Position numbers and translations under genes: made by a program. From positions 3,871,950 to 3,935,949 of the forward strand of contig CP051238.1 in assembly GCA_017794925.1 (NCBI GenBank): DNA of 64,000 nt. The letters are read 5' to 3'. Each line of letters starts with the position of its first letter. The stretch's first letter is position 1. The notes under the pieces are model-generated. The model was not told the DNA's origin, ran no database searches, and saw only the letters and a program-made list of their open reading frames with translations. The stretch comes from Aestuariibacter sp. (lineage in GTDB: Bacteria > Pseudomonadota > Gammaproteobacteria > Enterobacterales > Alteromonadaceae). Shown piece after piece: positions 8,802-16,774 of the stretch.

Positions 8802-10088
8802 GTGAATATAACAATGAAAAAATTGGCTGCTGCGGCATTACTTGCCGCGACCTCCACACTTTCTTTAGCACAAACACTGGTTCTCAAAGCCGATCGTTTA
8901 ATTGACGTTGAAAGCGGTAAACTGATCTCAAACGCAGCGGTAGTCATTGAAGATGACACTATCGTGGCTGCTGGAGAAGCACGCAAAGTGACGTTCTCCA
9001 AAGACAGTAAAATCATTGAGCTTGGTGACTACACACTGCTGCCCGGCTTAATGGACATGCACGTGCATTTAACCAGTGATGCCACCAAGCACGGCTACAA
9101 ACGATTAGCAGACTCACTGCCCAGAGTGACGCTGACAGGCGTTAAACACGCTGAAGCGACATTGATGGCCGGTTTCACCACCGTCAGAAACGTCGGCGCA
9201 CCAGGCTTTGCTGACGTCGCCCTGCGAGATGCCATAAACGATGGTGATATCACTGGCCCTCGTATGTTTGTAGCAGGTCCTTCTCTGGGCGTCACTGGCG
9301 GCCACTGTGACAACAATTTATTGCCTTATGAGTACCATACCGTCAGCGAAGGGGTAGCCGACGGCCCTTGGGCAGTGCGTGAAAAGGTACGCCGAAACAT
9401 CAAATACGGCGCCACGGTTATTAAGTTCTGTGGTACCGGCGGTGTGTTGTCGAAAGGCACTAAAGTGGGTGTACAACAATACACCTTCGAAGAAATGCAG
9501 GCGCTGGTAGACGAAGCCCACATGCGTGGCTTAACGGTAGCAACCCATGCGCATGGTACTGATGGTATCAAAACCGCGATTAAAGCGGGCGTAGATTCGG
9601 TAGAACACGTTAGCCTGTTGGATGACGAAGCGATCAAGCTGGCCCTGAAACACGGTACGTATTTCTCCATGGACATCTACGTTACTGAGTACATCCTGTC
9701 TGAAGGTGCCAAAGCAGGTATTCTGGAAGAAAGCCTGGCGAAAGAACGCATTGTTGGTCAGCGCCAGCGTGACAACTTTGCCAAAGCCGTAAAAGCAGGC
9801 GTTAAAATGGTCTTTGGTTCCGACGCAGGTGTCTATCCTCATGGTGACAATGGCAAGCAATTCGCTCGCATGGTGAAGTTTGGTATGACCCCCATGCAAG
9901 CCATTCAGGCCTCTACCATCAATGCTGCCACCTTGCTAAAACAACAGGAAGTGCTGGGCAGCGTGTCCGAAGGTAAAAAAGCGGATATCGTGGGCGTAAA
10001 AGGCAATCCTCTGGATGATATTTCACTATTGGAGAACGTTGGTCTTGTGGTGAAAGATGGCCAGATTGTGAAGTCTCTGGCCATGTAA
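8802..10088 (+). CDS. Secreted amidohydrolase family protein (Xaa-Pro dipeptidase-like)
   Basis: A metal-dependent hydrolase of the amidohydrolase superfamily, of the subgroup that cleaves Xaa-Pro or Xaa-Lys/Arg dipeptides. It has an N-terminal signal peptide (MKKLAAAALLAATST, cleavage after LSLAQ) and so acts in the periplasm. The metal motifs are HVH in LMDMHVHLT, the lysine in VIKFCGTGG, histidines in THAHG and VEHVS, and the aspartate in GSDAGVYPHG. Length is 428 aa from GTG 8802 or 424 aa from ATG 8814; both start just before the signal peptide and neither has an ideal ribosome site. It stands alone, separated from lnt by 72 nt. The substrate is not determined. Confidence 0.85.
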   Translation: MNITMKKLAAAALLAATSTLSLAQTLVLKADRLIDVESGKLISNAAVVIEDDTIVAAGEARKVTFSKDSKIIELGDYTLLPGLMDMHVHLTSDATKHGYKRLADSLPRVTLTGVKHAEATLMAGFTTVRNVGAPGFADVALRDAINDGDITGPRMFVAGPSLGVTGGHCDNNLLPYEYHTVSEGVADGPWAVREKVRRNIKYGATVIKFCGTGGVLSKGTKVGVQQYTFEEMQALVDEAHMRGLTVATHAHGTDGIKTAIKAGVDSVEHVSLLDDEAIKLALKHGTYFSMDIYVTEYILSEGAKAGILEESLAKERIVGQRQRDNFAKAVKAGVKMVFGSDAGVYPHGDNGKQFARMVKFGMTPMQAIQASTINAATLLKQQEVLGSVSEGKKADIVGVKGNPLDDISLLENVGLVVKDGQIVKSLAM

Positions 10089-10167
10089 TTCCCTGTTTAT
10101 TCCAGCGGGGAAACGCCCGGTTTTCCCGCTTCCTGAATAAATAGTTGAAAAAATTTCTATCTGAACT

Positions 10168-10197
10168 CTTGAATTCGACCTGCGCATTCCCACATTA
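10168..10197 (+). promoter_or_regulatory. Sigma-32-type promoter of ibpA
   Basis: CTTGAA at 10168-10173 matches the heat-shock -35 element. After 15 nt, CCCACATTA at 10189-10197 resembles the -10 consensus CCCCATNTA. The predicted start point, about 10203, begins the structured leader of ibpA. This is pattern-based; no start site was mapped. Confidence 0.6.
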
Positions 10198-10203
10198 ATG
10201 AGT

Positions 10204-10291
10204 ACCGGGGCTTGAGTTAAAGACCGGTAAACCTGCCGCCGCAAAGCGGGGCAACTTACTAAAAACCATATTGCTTAATTTTGAGGATATG
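10204..10291 (+). promoter_or_regulatory. ROSE-like RNA thermometer in the ibpA leader
   Basis: Three successive hairpins can form in the leader: ACCGG/CCGGT (10204-10208 with 10224-10228), TGCC-CCGC/GCGG-GGCA (10234-10253) with an AAA loop, and a last imperfect hairpin at 10267-10291. In the last one, CATAT pairs with ATATG and CTT pairs with the ribosome-binding GAG, with one G (10273) left unpaired in TTGCT. The TTGCT opposite a sequestered GAGGA (10283-10287) is the hallmark of ROSE elements, which melt on heat and free the site. ibpA leaders in gammaproteobacteria are known to carry such elements. Confidence 0.75.
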
Positions 10292-10294
10292 ACT

Positions 10295-10744
10295 ATGCGT
10301 ACTATCGATCTATCTCCACTATACCGTTCATTTATTGGCTTCGACCGTCTGGCATCTATGATTGATGCAGCATCACAAAACGGCAGCCAAACTACCTATC
10401 CCCCCTACAACATCGAACTGTTGGGTGAGGATAAATACCGAATTACCATGGCTATTGCCGGTTTCAGCAAAGACGATGTGACCATTGAAGTGCTGGACAA
10501 CTCGTTGACTATTTCCGGTAAAAAGCCCGAAGATACCCAGGACGACACCAAGCGTGAGTTCTTACACAAAGGCATTTCTGAACGCAGCTTTGAGCGTAAG
10601 TTCCACTTAGGCGATCATGTAAAAGTGGCCGCAGCTGACCTTGAACACGGTTTGCTGAATATTGAGCTGGTGCGGGAAATACCTGAAGAGAAGAAGCCGC
10701 GCCAAATCGAAATCGGCGCGTCATTACTGGAAAACAAACAGTAA
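10295..10744 (+). CDS. ibpA: Small heat-shock protein IbpA (Hsp20 family)
   Basis: An ATP-independent holdase chaperone that binds unfolding proteins and hands them to DnaK/ClpB. The 149 aa begin with MRTIDLSPLYRSFIGFDRL, closely like E. coli IbpA, followed by the alpha-crystallin domain (about residues 37-128) with YRITMAIAGF and a C-terminal IEIG (I-x-I type) tail. The ATG at 10295 is chosen over the ATG at 10289 because GAGGA at 10283-10287 is properly spaced only for the former. Regulation is visible in the sequence: a sigma-32-like promoter and a ROSE-like leader. A terminator follows. Confidence 0.95.
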   Translation: MRTIDLSPLYRSFIGFDRLASMIDAASQNGSQTTYPPYNIELLGEDKYRITMAIAGFSKDDVTIEVLDNSLTISGKKPEDTQDDTKREFLHKGISERSFERKFHLGDHVKVAAADLEHGLLNIELVREIPEEKKPRQIEIGASLLENKQ

Positions 10745-10762
10745 TTACCCACTAAATGACTA

Positions 10763-10788
10763 ACGGCGCACTTTGTGCGCCGTTTTCG
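10763..10788 (+). terminator. Terminator after ibpA
   Basis: The perfect hairpin ACGGCGCAC/GTGCGCCGT with a TTT-type loop is followed by a short T-run (TTTTCGT). Confidence 0.85.
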
Positions 10789-10861
10789 TATTTAAGCCAT
10801 TGAAAATTTAACTCAGAAAAAATCCGATCACATATTTCAGCCCCACTTCCCTGGACTGATA

Positions 10862-11287
10862 TCAGGATATTTTTTCACAGCCGTTTAGTACCAATAATTG
10901 GTTAAAATATCTAACCAGACGCTTGTGTTCCTTGGGTGCCTTTTCCAGATGTCCCATACTTGCAATATGAACATCATTAATATCGGCAGATAGTTTAAAT
11001 ACAGCCCCATCCATTCTGCCTTCTACAAAATATGTCGGCTCCCAGCTAGTGATTTGGACTTCTTCAAAAAACGCTAACGAATGAGACAGCGTTTCTTCTG
11101 AAATTGTATTCGAACAGACCACGGATTCGCGGCCACCTTTAACATTACTCAGTTTGATTGAGTGTTCAGAGTAAGTGAGCAGGGTTTTATCCCGGTACGA
11201 ACCAAGCTCATAGGTAACTTGATCTGCCAGGGTTATCGTTGACCAGCTGACGAGGAGATTGAGAAGTACTAATTTTTTCATATTCAT
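10862..11287 (-). CDS. Hypothetical secreted protein (141 aa)
   Basis: A small protein on the minus strand, starting MNMKKLVLLNLLVSW, a typical signal peptide with probable cleavage after TLA-D. The mature part (about 118 aa) holds two cysteines, one in VVCSNTISEE and one near the end in LNGCEKIS, which could form a disulfide in the periplasm. The ATG at 11287 has AGG about 10 nt upstream. The open frame extends to 11479 but that stretch is basic, lacks a signal peptide and is probably not translated. I do not recognise the family. The gene is divergent from the DUF6090-like gene. Confidence 0.6.
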   Translation of the reverse strand: MNMKKLVLLNLLVSWSTITLADQVTYELGSYRDKTLLTYSEHSIKLSNVKGGRESVVCSNTISEETLSHSLAFFEEVQITSWEPTYFVEGRMDGAVFKLSADINDVHIASMGHLEKAPKEHKRLVRYFNQLLVLNGCEKIS

Positions 11288-11727
11288 TAGCAGGTAACCT
11301 GAAGGTGCAAATTCATGGACTCGATTCTCCATCGGGTATCCAAAGTACTTATTTATACAGAGCAATAGTTTTTCTTTTACGCAAAGAGAGATAGCTTTTG
11401 TAAAGGCAATAGACATCCTGTTCTCTTTATTCACTAGAACACGCTGCCGCATTCTCCGTAATCTGACCATACATTGCACATAACCACAGGATATTACACC
11501 CGCATTTCAATTTTTTACTATTATTTCTCTGTGGCTAGTAGAAAAAGCCTTACTAAGACAGTTCAATCTGATTTGGCAATCCGCAACTGATTAACGTCTA
11601 AGAAAGCAGCTACCCAGCAAAATAAATACATCATAAACAGTCTTTTTAAAAACAAAAAAATTAGTTAAGTTAGTAACAGTATGAGTCTGTTTTTTATGCT
11701 ATCGGAAATAAAAAAAGCACATTGACA
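11288..11727. promoter_or_regulatory. AT-rich divergent intergenic region
   Basis: About 440 bp without a supported gene separate two orphan genes. The stretch 11500-11720 is markedly AT-rich, with A-tracts such as AAAAACAAAAAAATT near 11647-11661. It could hold promoters for both flanking genes and may attract nucleoid proteins such as H-NS; the composition contrasts with the core genes. I see no RNA gene or repeat in it. Confidence 0.4.
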
Positions 11728-12483
11728 ATGCGTTACAGAAAAATAATTGTTCATCTCAAAAGGCAAGATTGGCTTGCAGCAGCAATTGATCTAATAATTG
11801 TCATTATTGGCGTGGTTATTGCACTTCAATTAAATGATTGGAATCAAGAAGTATTAGATTCCGAAAGCGAAAAACAATACTTAATTTCACTACACGATGA
11901 TTTATCATCGACTGCACTTGATATAGAGATTGCCACAAGAAATACGAAACAGTTTTATGAATTGCAGTCAAATGTTTTAAACATTTTGGAAGGTGAAGAT
12001 TTAAGCGAAGACAACCAAAAAGCATTTGAATTAGGCCTATTTACTTTTGGTAAAATGAATGTTCCAAAGCGTTATTGGTCTCACTATGAGGAGATGACAT
12101 CATCTGGAATGTTACGAAAATTAAAGTCACGTGAATTAAAAAGAGTCATTATCAAAGCTTACGGTGCCGAGAAGGATTTTGTTGATTTCCAAAATCTTCT
12201 CTCACAAAGTGCAGCGGAATTATTCAATCATGTTAACAAACACTATTCTCCGGAATTGACATTGCCGATGTCCTGGCAAGACATAAAAATTCACTATCAT
12301 CTTCAAACACTACGTACAGATGACGAGCTGATTCACCGACTACGCAACTTGCATGCGGCTAATGTATACAACGACTTATTTATAAGACAACTTGAAAGCG
12401 AAGTCGCAGATGCAAAAGAAAAAATTGAGGAATATTTAATTCATAAATATGGTCATAATGTAAATGCTTCCAGCACAGAATAA
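11728..12483 (+). CDS. DUF6090-like single-pass membrane protein
   Basis: A 251-aa protein with a short basic cytosolic N-terminus, one membrane helix at about residues 17-37 (IDLIIVIIGVVIALQL) and the LNDWN motif right after it, the signature that makes me place it near DUF6090. The rest is a soluble, helix-rich domain, ending in a likely coiled coil (LESEVADAKEKIEEYLIHK). The function of the family is unknown. ATG at 11728 is used; a TTG two codons earlier is also in frame, and no strong ribosome site is seen for either. Its coding sequence is AT-richer than its neighbours, which suggests recent transfer. Confidence 0.65.
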   Translation: MRYRKIIVHLKRQDWLAAAIDLIIVIIGVVIALQLNDWNQEVLDSESEKQYLISLHDDLSSTALDIEIATRNTKQFYELQSNVLNILEGEDLSEDNQKAFELGLFTFGKMNVPKRYWSHYEEMTSSGMLRKLKSRELKRVIIKAYGAEKDFVDFQNLLSQSAAELFNHVNKHYSPELTLPMSWQDIKIHYHLQTLRTDDELIHRLRNLHAANVYNDLFIRQLESEVADAKEKIEEYLIHKYGHNVNASSTE

Positions 12484-12656
12484 TTACCGCGACTGCTTCC
12501 CAGAAAAAGGATGTGGATAATCAAAAATTTAAGTGATCCAGTTGCAGCACATTTCTTTCTAAATTGCACTAATTCTTTAGAAACTTACTCTTATTCCCCA
12601 GATAGTTAGGTTACACTGGTCGCACATATTGCATTTACGTCTTTTCAGGACTGCTC

Positions 12657-13925
12657 GTGGAACAGCACTCGGTATCGGATAACCGTTTTTCTCGTCTTCA
12701 ATTACTTATACAACGCCTTGGCCCGGGTATTCTCATGGCCACAGCGGCTATAGGCGGCAGCCATCTCGTGGCTTCCACTCAGGCTGGAGCAAAATTTGGC
12801 TGGCAACTCGCGCTGCTTATTCTGGCCGTTAACCTGTTTAAATACCCGTTCTTTCGGGCGGGTGTGAGTTATACCATTTCCACCCAACAAACACTGCAAA
12901 CCGGCTATGCGGAAATGGGCAAGCCCTATTTGCTTACCAGCTTTGTGTTGAACGGGTTAGTCTCGTTTGTAAACGCTGCCGCACTATTGTTGTTTTCTGC
13001 CAGCTTATTTAGTTTATTCATTCCTTTTACCCTGCCCCTGCCCGTAATTGCAGGTGGGTTACTGGCAGTTATGTTACTGGTGTTGATTGCAGGTCACTAT
13101 CACCTGCTCAATCAGGTGGCCAAGTTCATCATGATTGCGTTGGTTATTGCCACAGTGAGCGCTACGCTCATAGCCTGGCAACAGGGCCCGGTTGCGCCGG
13201 CAGACTTCGAGTCACCTTCGCCGTGGAATTTAGCTGCAATAGGCTTTTTAGTGGTCACCATGGGCTGGATGCCGGCGCCAATAGAAATATCAGGTATTAC
13301 GTCATTGTGGTTAAAACAACAGTGCCGCGAACAAACCGTTACGCCCTCGTCAGCTTTGTTTGATTTTAACCTGGGCTATGTTGTTACCCTGCTTCTGGCT
13401 CTGGTTTTTCTGGCTTTAGGCGCATTGGTGTTGCATGGCAGCGGTGAACCGTTGGCCAGCGGCGGTATTGGTTTTTCTCAACAATTGGTAAGTTTATATG
13501 CCTCAACCATTGGTGAATGGGCGCGCTACCTGATCGCCATTGTCGCCTTCCTTTGTATTTTTGGTTCCGCAATTACCGTTTACGATGGCTATTCCCGTGC
13601 ACTTGCAGAATGTCACAGCTTGCTTAAAGGCAAGTCAGATATCCCGGAAAACATCTATGTGGGCTGGTTGGTCTGGGTGTCGGTGATGAGTTTCGCTATT
13701 GTGGTGTTCTTTAAGTCTGCCCTGCTCACCATGCTGGGATTCGCCATGACACTGGCATTTGTTACCACGCCTATGTTTGCGTGGCTGAATTATCGATTGG
13801 TACAGAGAGCAAATCTGTCACCGGAGCTAAGCGGTGGCAAGGCATTATTGTGGTTAAGTCGGGCTGGTCTTGTTTATCTGTTTGGCTTTTTAGCCGTCTT
13901 TATTGTTTGGAAATGGATGCTGTAA
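12657..13925 (+). CDS. Nramp-family transporter with a non-canonical metal site
   Basis: A polytopic inner-membrane protein (422 aa, about 11 hydrophobic segments) of the Nramp divalent-metal transporter fold. The TM1 surroundings (GPGILMATAAIG, then TQAGAKFGW) fit Nramp, but the metal-binding DPGN is replaced by GGSH (residues 33-36). In TM6, where canonical proteins have MPHN, it reads MPAP (residues 205-208). Two to three direct metal ligands are therefore absent, and the substrate may not be Mn2+ or Fe2+. The start is GTG at 12657 with AGGA 7 nt upstream. The next gene, a secreted nucleosidase homologue, follows after 4 nt, so the two are co-transcribed. Confidence 0.82.
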   Translation: MEQHSVSDNRFSRLQLLIQRLGPGILMATAAIGGSHLVASTQAGAKFGWQLALLILAVNLFKYPFFRAGVSYTISTQQTLQTGYAEMGKPYLLTSFVLNGLVSFVNAAALLLFSASLFSLFIPFTLPLPVIAGGLLAVMLLVLIAGHYHLLNQVAKFIMIALVIATVSATLIAWQQGPVAPADFESPSPWNLAAIGFLVVTMGWMPAPIEISGITSLWLKQQCREQTVTPSSALFDFNLGYVVTLLLALVFLALGALVLHGSGEPLASGGIGFSQQLVSLYASTIGEWARYLIAIVAFLCIFGSAITVYDGYSRALAECHSLLKGKSDIPENIYVGWLVWVSVMSFAIVVFFKSALLTMLGFAMTLAFVTTPMFAWLNYRLVQRANLSPELSGGKALLWLSRAGLVYLFGFLAVFIVWKWML

Positions 13926-13929
13926 TCTT

Positions 13930-14802
13930 ATGAGTGTATTTCGCCGCATTGTTATCTTTGCTTCGCTTTTAATCTCTGCTTTTGCTCAGGCTGACAGTTT
14001 TAAGCACGTCGCCATTCCCGCCGCACCCGCTACCCAAGCCCCCGTAATGATTCAGGGCCCGATGCCAATTGAAGCTGAACATTTTGCCGGCCTGCTGGAT
14101 AATGTACGAAAAGAACAATCAGGCCATGCCACCTTTTACTTAGGTACGTTAAATGGCTACCCCATTGTGGTAGCGCAAACTGGCAAAGGGTTGGAGAATA
14201 CAGCCGCTGCTACGGCGATTGGGATAGAGCGTTACCGCCCCCGCGCGATCATCAATCAGGGGACCTCGGGTGGCCATGATCCAAGCCTGAAAGTGGGCGA
14301 TATTGTAATAGGCAAACGCTCAGTGAATGCCAGTAACTTCAAAACGCCGTTTCGTGCTAAAGGCGAAGGTTCAGCCCCACTGGAATGGTTGCCCATGGAC
14401 TTATTGGCATCGTCGGGCAGCGCAGGTGAAGGCGACTCAGCAAAAGATGCGGAGCGCATTCGCTATTACCTGGGTTCACCAGACCTGATTGCCGCAGCGC
14501 ATGCCGTTAAGCACACGTATAAACGTGGTAAAGTGGTTGAGGGCACGATTGCCAGCGGTAACTTCTGGAACAATGAACTGGATCGCATTGCCTGGCTACA
14601 CAACCAATTTGGTACCAGTACTGAGGAAATGGAAACCGCGGCTGCCGCCCAGGTAGCGGAGGCGTACGGTGTGCCTTTTGTTGGCATTCGTGTACTTTCC
14701 AATAACCTGACCAATGGCGGGCATTACGACCCCACTACCGCTACGGATTGTCAGGCCTTTGTGCAGGCAATGCTGCTGCATTATCTGGCCGTGGAAAAAT
14801 AA
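13930..14802 (+). CDS. Secreted MTA/SAH nucleosidase-like protein (catalytic Asp replaced by Asn)
   Basis: A nucleoside phosphorylase/nucleosidase-fold protein (PNP_UDP_1 superfamily, 290 aa) with an N-terminal signal peptide (MSVFRRIVIFASLLIS, cleavage near AFAQA), so it is periplasmic, unlike the cytosolic MTA/SAH nucleosidase Pfs. Aligned on Pfs, E48 (in PMPIEAE) matches the catalytic E12 and E235 (in EEMET) matches E174. The proton-donating aspartate D197 is N258 (in VLSNN), at the same 23-residue spacing. The specificity is therefore probably altered. A distinctive insert with SSGSAGEGDSAKDAER lies at about residues 158-176. The ATG at 13930 lies 4 nt after the transporter stop. Confidence 0.82.
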   Translation: MSVFRRIVIFASLLISAFAQADSFKHVAIPAAPATQAPVMIQGPMPIEAEHFAGLLDNVRKEQSGHATFYLGTLNGYPIVVAQTGKGLENTAAATAIGIERYRPRAIINQGTSGGHDPSLKVGDIVIGKRSVNASNFKTPFRAKGEGSAPLEWLPMDLLASSGSAGEGDSAKDAERIRYYLGSPDLIAAAHAVKHTYKRGKVVEGTIASGNFWNNELDRIAWLHNQFGTSTEEMETAAAAQVAEAYGVPFVGIRVLSNNLTNGGHYDPTTATDCQAFVQAMLLHYLAVEK

Positions 14803-14922
14803 TTTAAAAAAGTTCACCCCTTCTCGCCGACTCCATCGTTGTTCTTATGAAAAGGCGCTGAAGTCGGTGGTGTAACCTAGCTGTTTCATGCGCTGCTTCG
14901 CATCAATAATAAGGAGCTTCGC

Positions 14923-15591
14923 ATGCAAACGAACATCGCTACGCCAACCACTCACGCATTACCCGCCAATTCTCTTGTTGTCCCTGAGAGCGTCAAAACG
15001 CTTACCCATATAGCGCTAGCTGGCGCAGTGACATTTGGTTTATTCGTTATGATGGCCAAACTCATTGAACAGAACGCGGAAGTGCCCTTACCAACAGAAA
15101 CACCGGTACTAACGAACATTGTGCTGGACGTGGAAGAAACCAAAACCCAGGTACGCCCTAAGATAAAGCCCATGCCAGAACCGGTAAAAGCACCGGAAAC
15201 CAAGCCTACCATTCCGCCTCAGGACCCCGGCCCGACTAATACGAACTTCAATGTCGATCCGGTAACGGTAAATACGGAAGTCACGATAAATACCACAATG
15301 GGTAATGGTACACAGGATATGATGGCCCGCCCTATTGTGCGCGTCGACCCCAGTTACCCGCCCGATGCAGCGCGTGACGGAATCGAGGGCTGGGTAAAGC
15401 TGGCGTTCGACCTGACACCGCAAGGAACGGTCGCCAATATTAGTGTTCTGGATGCCGAACCCAAACGTGTCTTTGATCGCGAAGCCCGCCGCGCACTGGC
15501 AAAATGGAAATACCAGCCTCGGGTAGAAAAAGGTGTACCCATGGCGCAAACTGGGTTACAAGTGATACTGACGTTCGCGTTAGAGCAGTAA
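14923..15591 (+). CDS. tonB: TonB energy-transducing protein
   Basis: A 222-aa TonB. It has one N-terminal membrane helix (about residues 28-46, ALAGAVTFGLFVMMA), a proline-rich periplasmic linker with PKIKPMPEPVK and KPTIPPQDPGP at residues 83-105, and a TonB C-terminal domain (about residues 137-222, RPIVRVDPSYPPDAARDGIEG...). The YP motif (SYPPDAARDGIEGWV) is canonical. The ATG at 14923 is preceded by AAGGAG. No exbB or exbD is nearby. It is the first gene of an operon with an ECF sigma factor 11 nt downstream, an unusual pairing, since such sigma factors normally sit next to a FecR-type protein or a receptor. Confidence 0.9.
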   Translation: MQTNIATPTTHALPANSLVVPESVKTLTHIALAGAVTFGLFVMMAKLIEQNAEVPLPTETPVLTNIVLDVEETKTQVRPKIKPMPEPVKAPETKPTIPPQDPGPTNTNFNVDPVTVNTEVTINTTMGNGTQDMMARPIVRVDPSYPPDAARDGIEGWVKLAFDLTPQGTVANISVLDAEPKRVFDREARRALAKWKYQPRVEKGVPMAQTGLQVILTFALEQ

Positions 15592-15602
15592 GGACAGTGC
15601 TA

Positions 15603-16211
15603 ATGGGAATAGCCAGACTGGGATTTCTGACTTCAATAAAAAACAGGCTAACCGCTGTCGGCCAGGAAACCGCGACCACGTTGGCGCAACCCTCTCCTGC
15701 CGCCAGCAGTTGGGACTCGCTTTTACAGCGCTACCAAACCACCGGTGATAACCGCGCGCTGGAAGCGCTGTACGACGAACATGCTAATCGCCTTTACTAT
15801 TACCTGTTAGTGATGAGCGACCCCAACACTGCCGCCGATGTCACGCAAAAAGTGTGGCTCAAACTGGTAGAGTCGCCGCAATTATACAAGGCACAAGGGC
15901 AGTTCCAGGCGTGGCTATTTACGGTTGGCCATCGCATGCTCATCGATGAAATTCGCAGAGACAAACGCTGGACCTACGACGATGATGTCGACTCGCTGCC
16001 TGATGAACATCAGGAATTCCGTCAATGCGACGATTTTCACCAGGCATTGAAGCAACTGCCTTTCGCCCAGCGCGAAGCCTTTTCACTGCAGCAGGAGGAT
16101 TTCAGTCTGCAGGACATCGCTGCAATCTGTAATGTACCGGTTGAGACCGTAAAAACGCGACTGCGCTACGCCCGGGAAAACCTGCGAAAACTGTGGAAAC
16201 CAACAGCATGA
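15603..16211 (+). CDS. ECF RNA polymerase sigma factor
   Basis: A sigma-70 family factor of the extracytoplasmic type, 202 aa. Region 2 spans about residues 55-128 (LEALYDEHANRLYYYLL ... DVTQKVWLKL ... GQFQAWLFTVGHRMLIDEIRR) and region 4 about residues 145-198 (LPFAQREAFSLQQEDFSLQDIAAICNVPVETVKTRL). The ATG at 15603 has AAGGACA 8 nt before it; the longer frame inside tonB is ruled out. The stop overlaps the next gene's ATG by ATGA, pointing to co-translation with a putative anti-sigma factor. The 45-aa stretch before region 2 is longer than usual for ECF factors. Confidence 0.9.
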   Translation: MGIARLGFLTSIKNRLTAVGQETATTLAQPSPAASSWDSLLQRYQTTGDNRALEALYDEHANRLYYYLLVMSDPNTAADVTQKVWLKLVESPQLYKAQGQFQAWLFTVGHRMLIDEIRRDKRWTYDDDVDSLPDEHQEFRQCDDFHQALKQLPFAQREAFSLQQEDFSLQDIAAICNVPVETVKTRLRYARENLRKLWKPTA

Positions 16212-16774
16212 ACGACAATGAATTTAAACAGGCTTACGAACAAAGTAAGCAACAATATCCTGCGCCGGGACGCATTAAACGACAGGTGATTAATCAGGCA
16301 AGACAGCCATTCTCATGGAAGGTGTATCTGCCGGGTAAGGAATGGATGGCATTATGCGGCGCACTGTGTTGTTTGGTGGTGATCTACGCAATGAACACGT
16401 TTACTCATCAGTCACCAGTGACGCATTCGGACGTACTTGAGGTTGCTGTGGCCTATCACGGCTACGAAGATGAATTACCTGACACCAGCCAGTATCAACA
16501 ACAACTCACCTTGTATAACAAAGCCTATAAAGACAAACTGGCCACGTTAACCGCGTTCCACTCGAAGCACGCTATGCTGGCCAAACATGAAGGTAACTGG
16601 TTATTCACCGATTGCAATAATCAAAAAATTACTGTGTCGCCACAGCTCATGCAGGATTTAATGCTGCACAAACGGGCTGACGCCGAATTGATGGCGGGAA
16701 ACTTTGTAGAACTGGTCTTTGACGATCTGGGACGTTTGATTCAGATTACACAAAGTCGGAAGCACTTATGTTAA
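16208..16774 (+). CDS. Putative membrane anti-sigma factor
   Basis: A 188-aa protein with a charged N-terminus (MNDNEFKQAYEQSKQQYP), a membrane helix at about residues 46-62 (WMALCGALCCLVVIYAM) and a periplasmic C-terminal part of about 125 aa. Position and topology, directly after and overlapping an ECF sigma gene by 4 bp, are those of a single-pass anti-sigma factor. No zinc-binding ZAS motif (HxxxCxxC) is visible, so it would belong to a non-ZAS class. The function is inferred from context, not from homology I recognise. Confidence 0.65.
   Translation: MNDNEFKQAYEQSKQQYPAPGRIKRQVINQARQPFSWKVYLPGKEWMALCGALCCLVVIYAMNTFTHQSPVTHSDVLEVAVAYHGYEDELPDTSQYQQQLTLYNKAYKDKLATLTAFHSKHAMLAKHEGNWLFTDCNNQKITVSPQLMQDLMLHKRADAELMAGNFVELVFDDLGRLIQITQSRKHLC

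Noticed and set aside
11288..11479. N-terminal extension of the secreted 141-aa protein
   Set aside because: It is basic, has no signal peptide, and would bury the clear signal sequence in the middle of the protein.
12657..14802. Broken or frameshifted Nramp gene
   Set aside because: The frame is intact with full-length helices; the altered DPGN/MPHN motifs are clean substitutions, not a frameshift.
15504..15602. Extended N-terminus of the ECF sigma factor within tonB
   Set aside because: It lies in another frame of tonB; the ATG at 15603 has a good ribosome site after the tonB stop.
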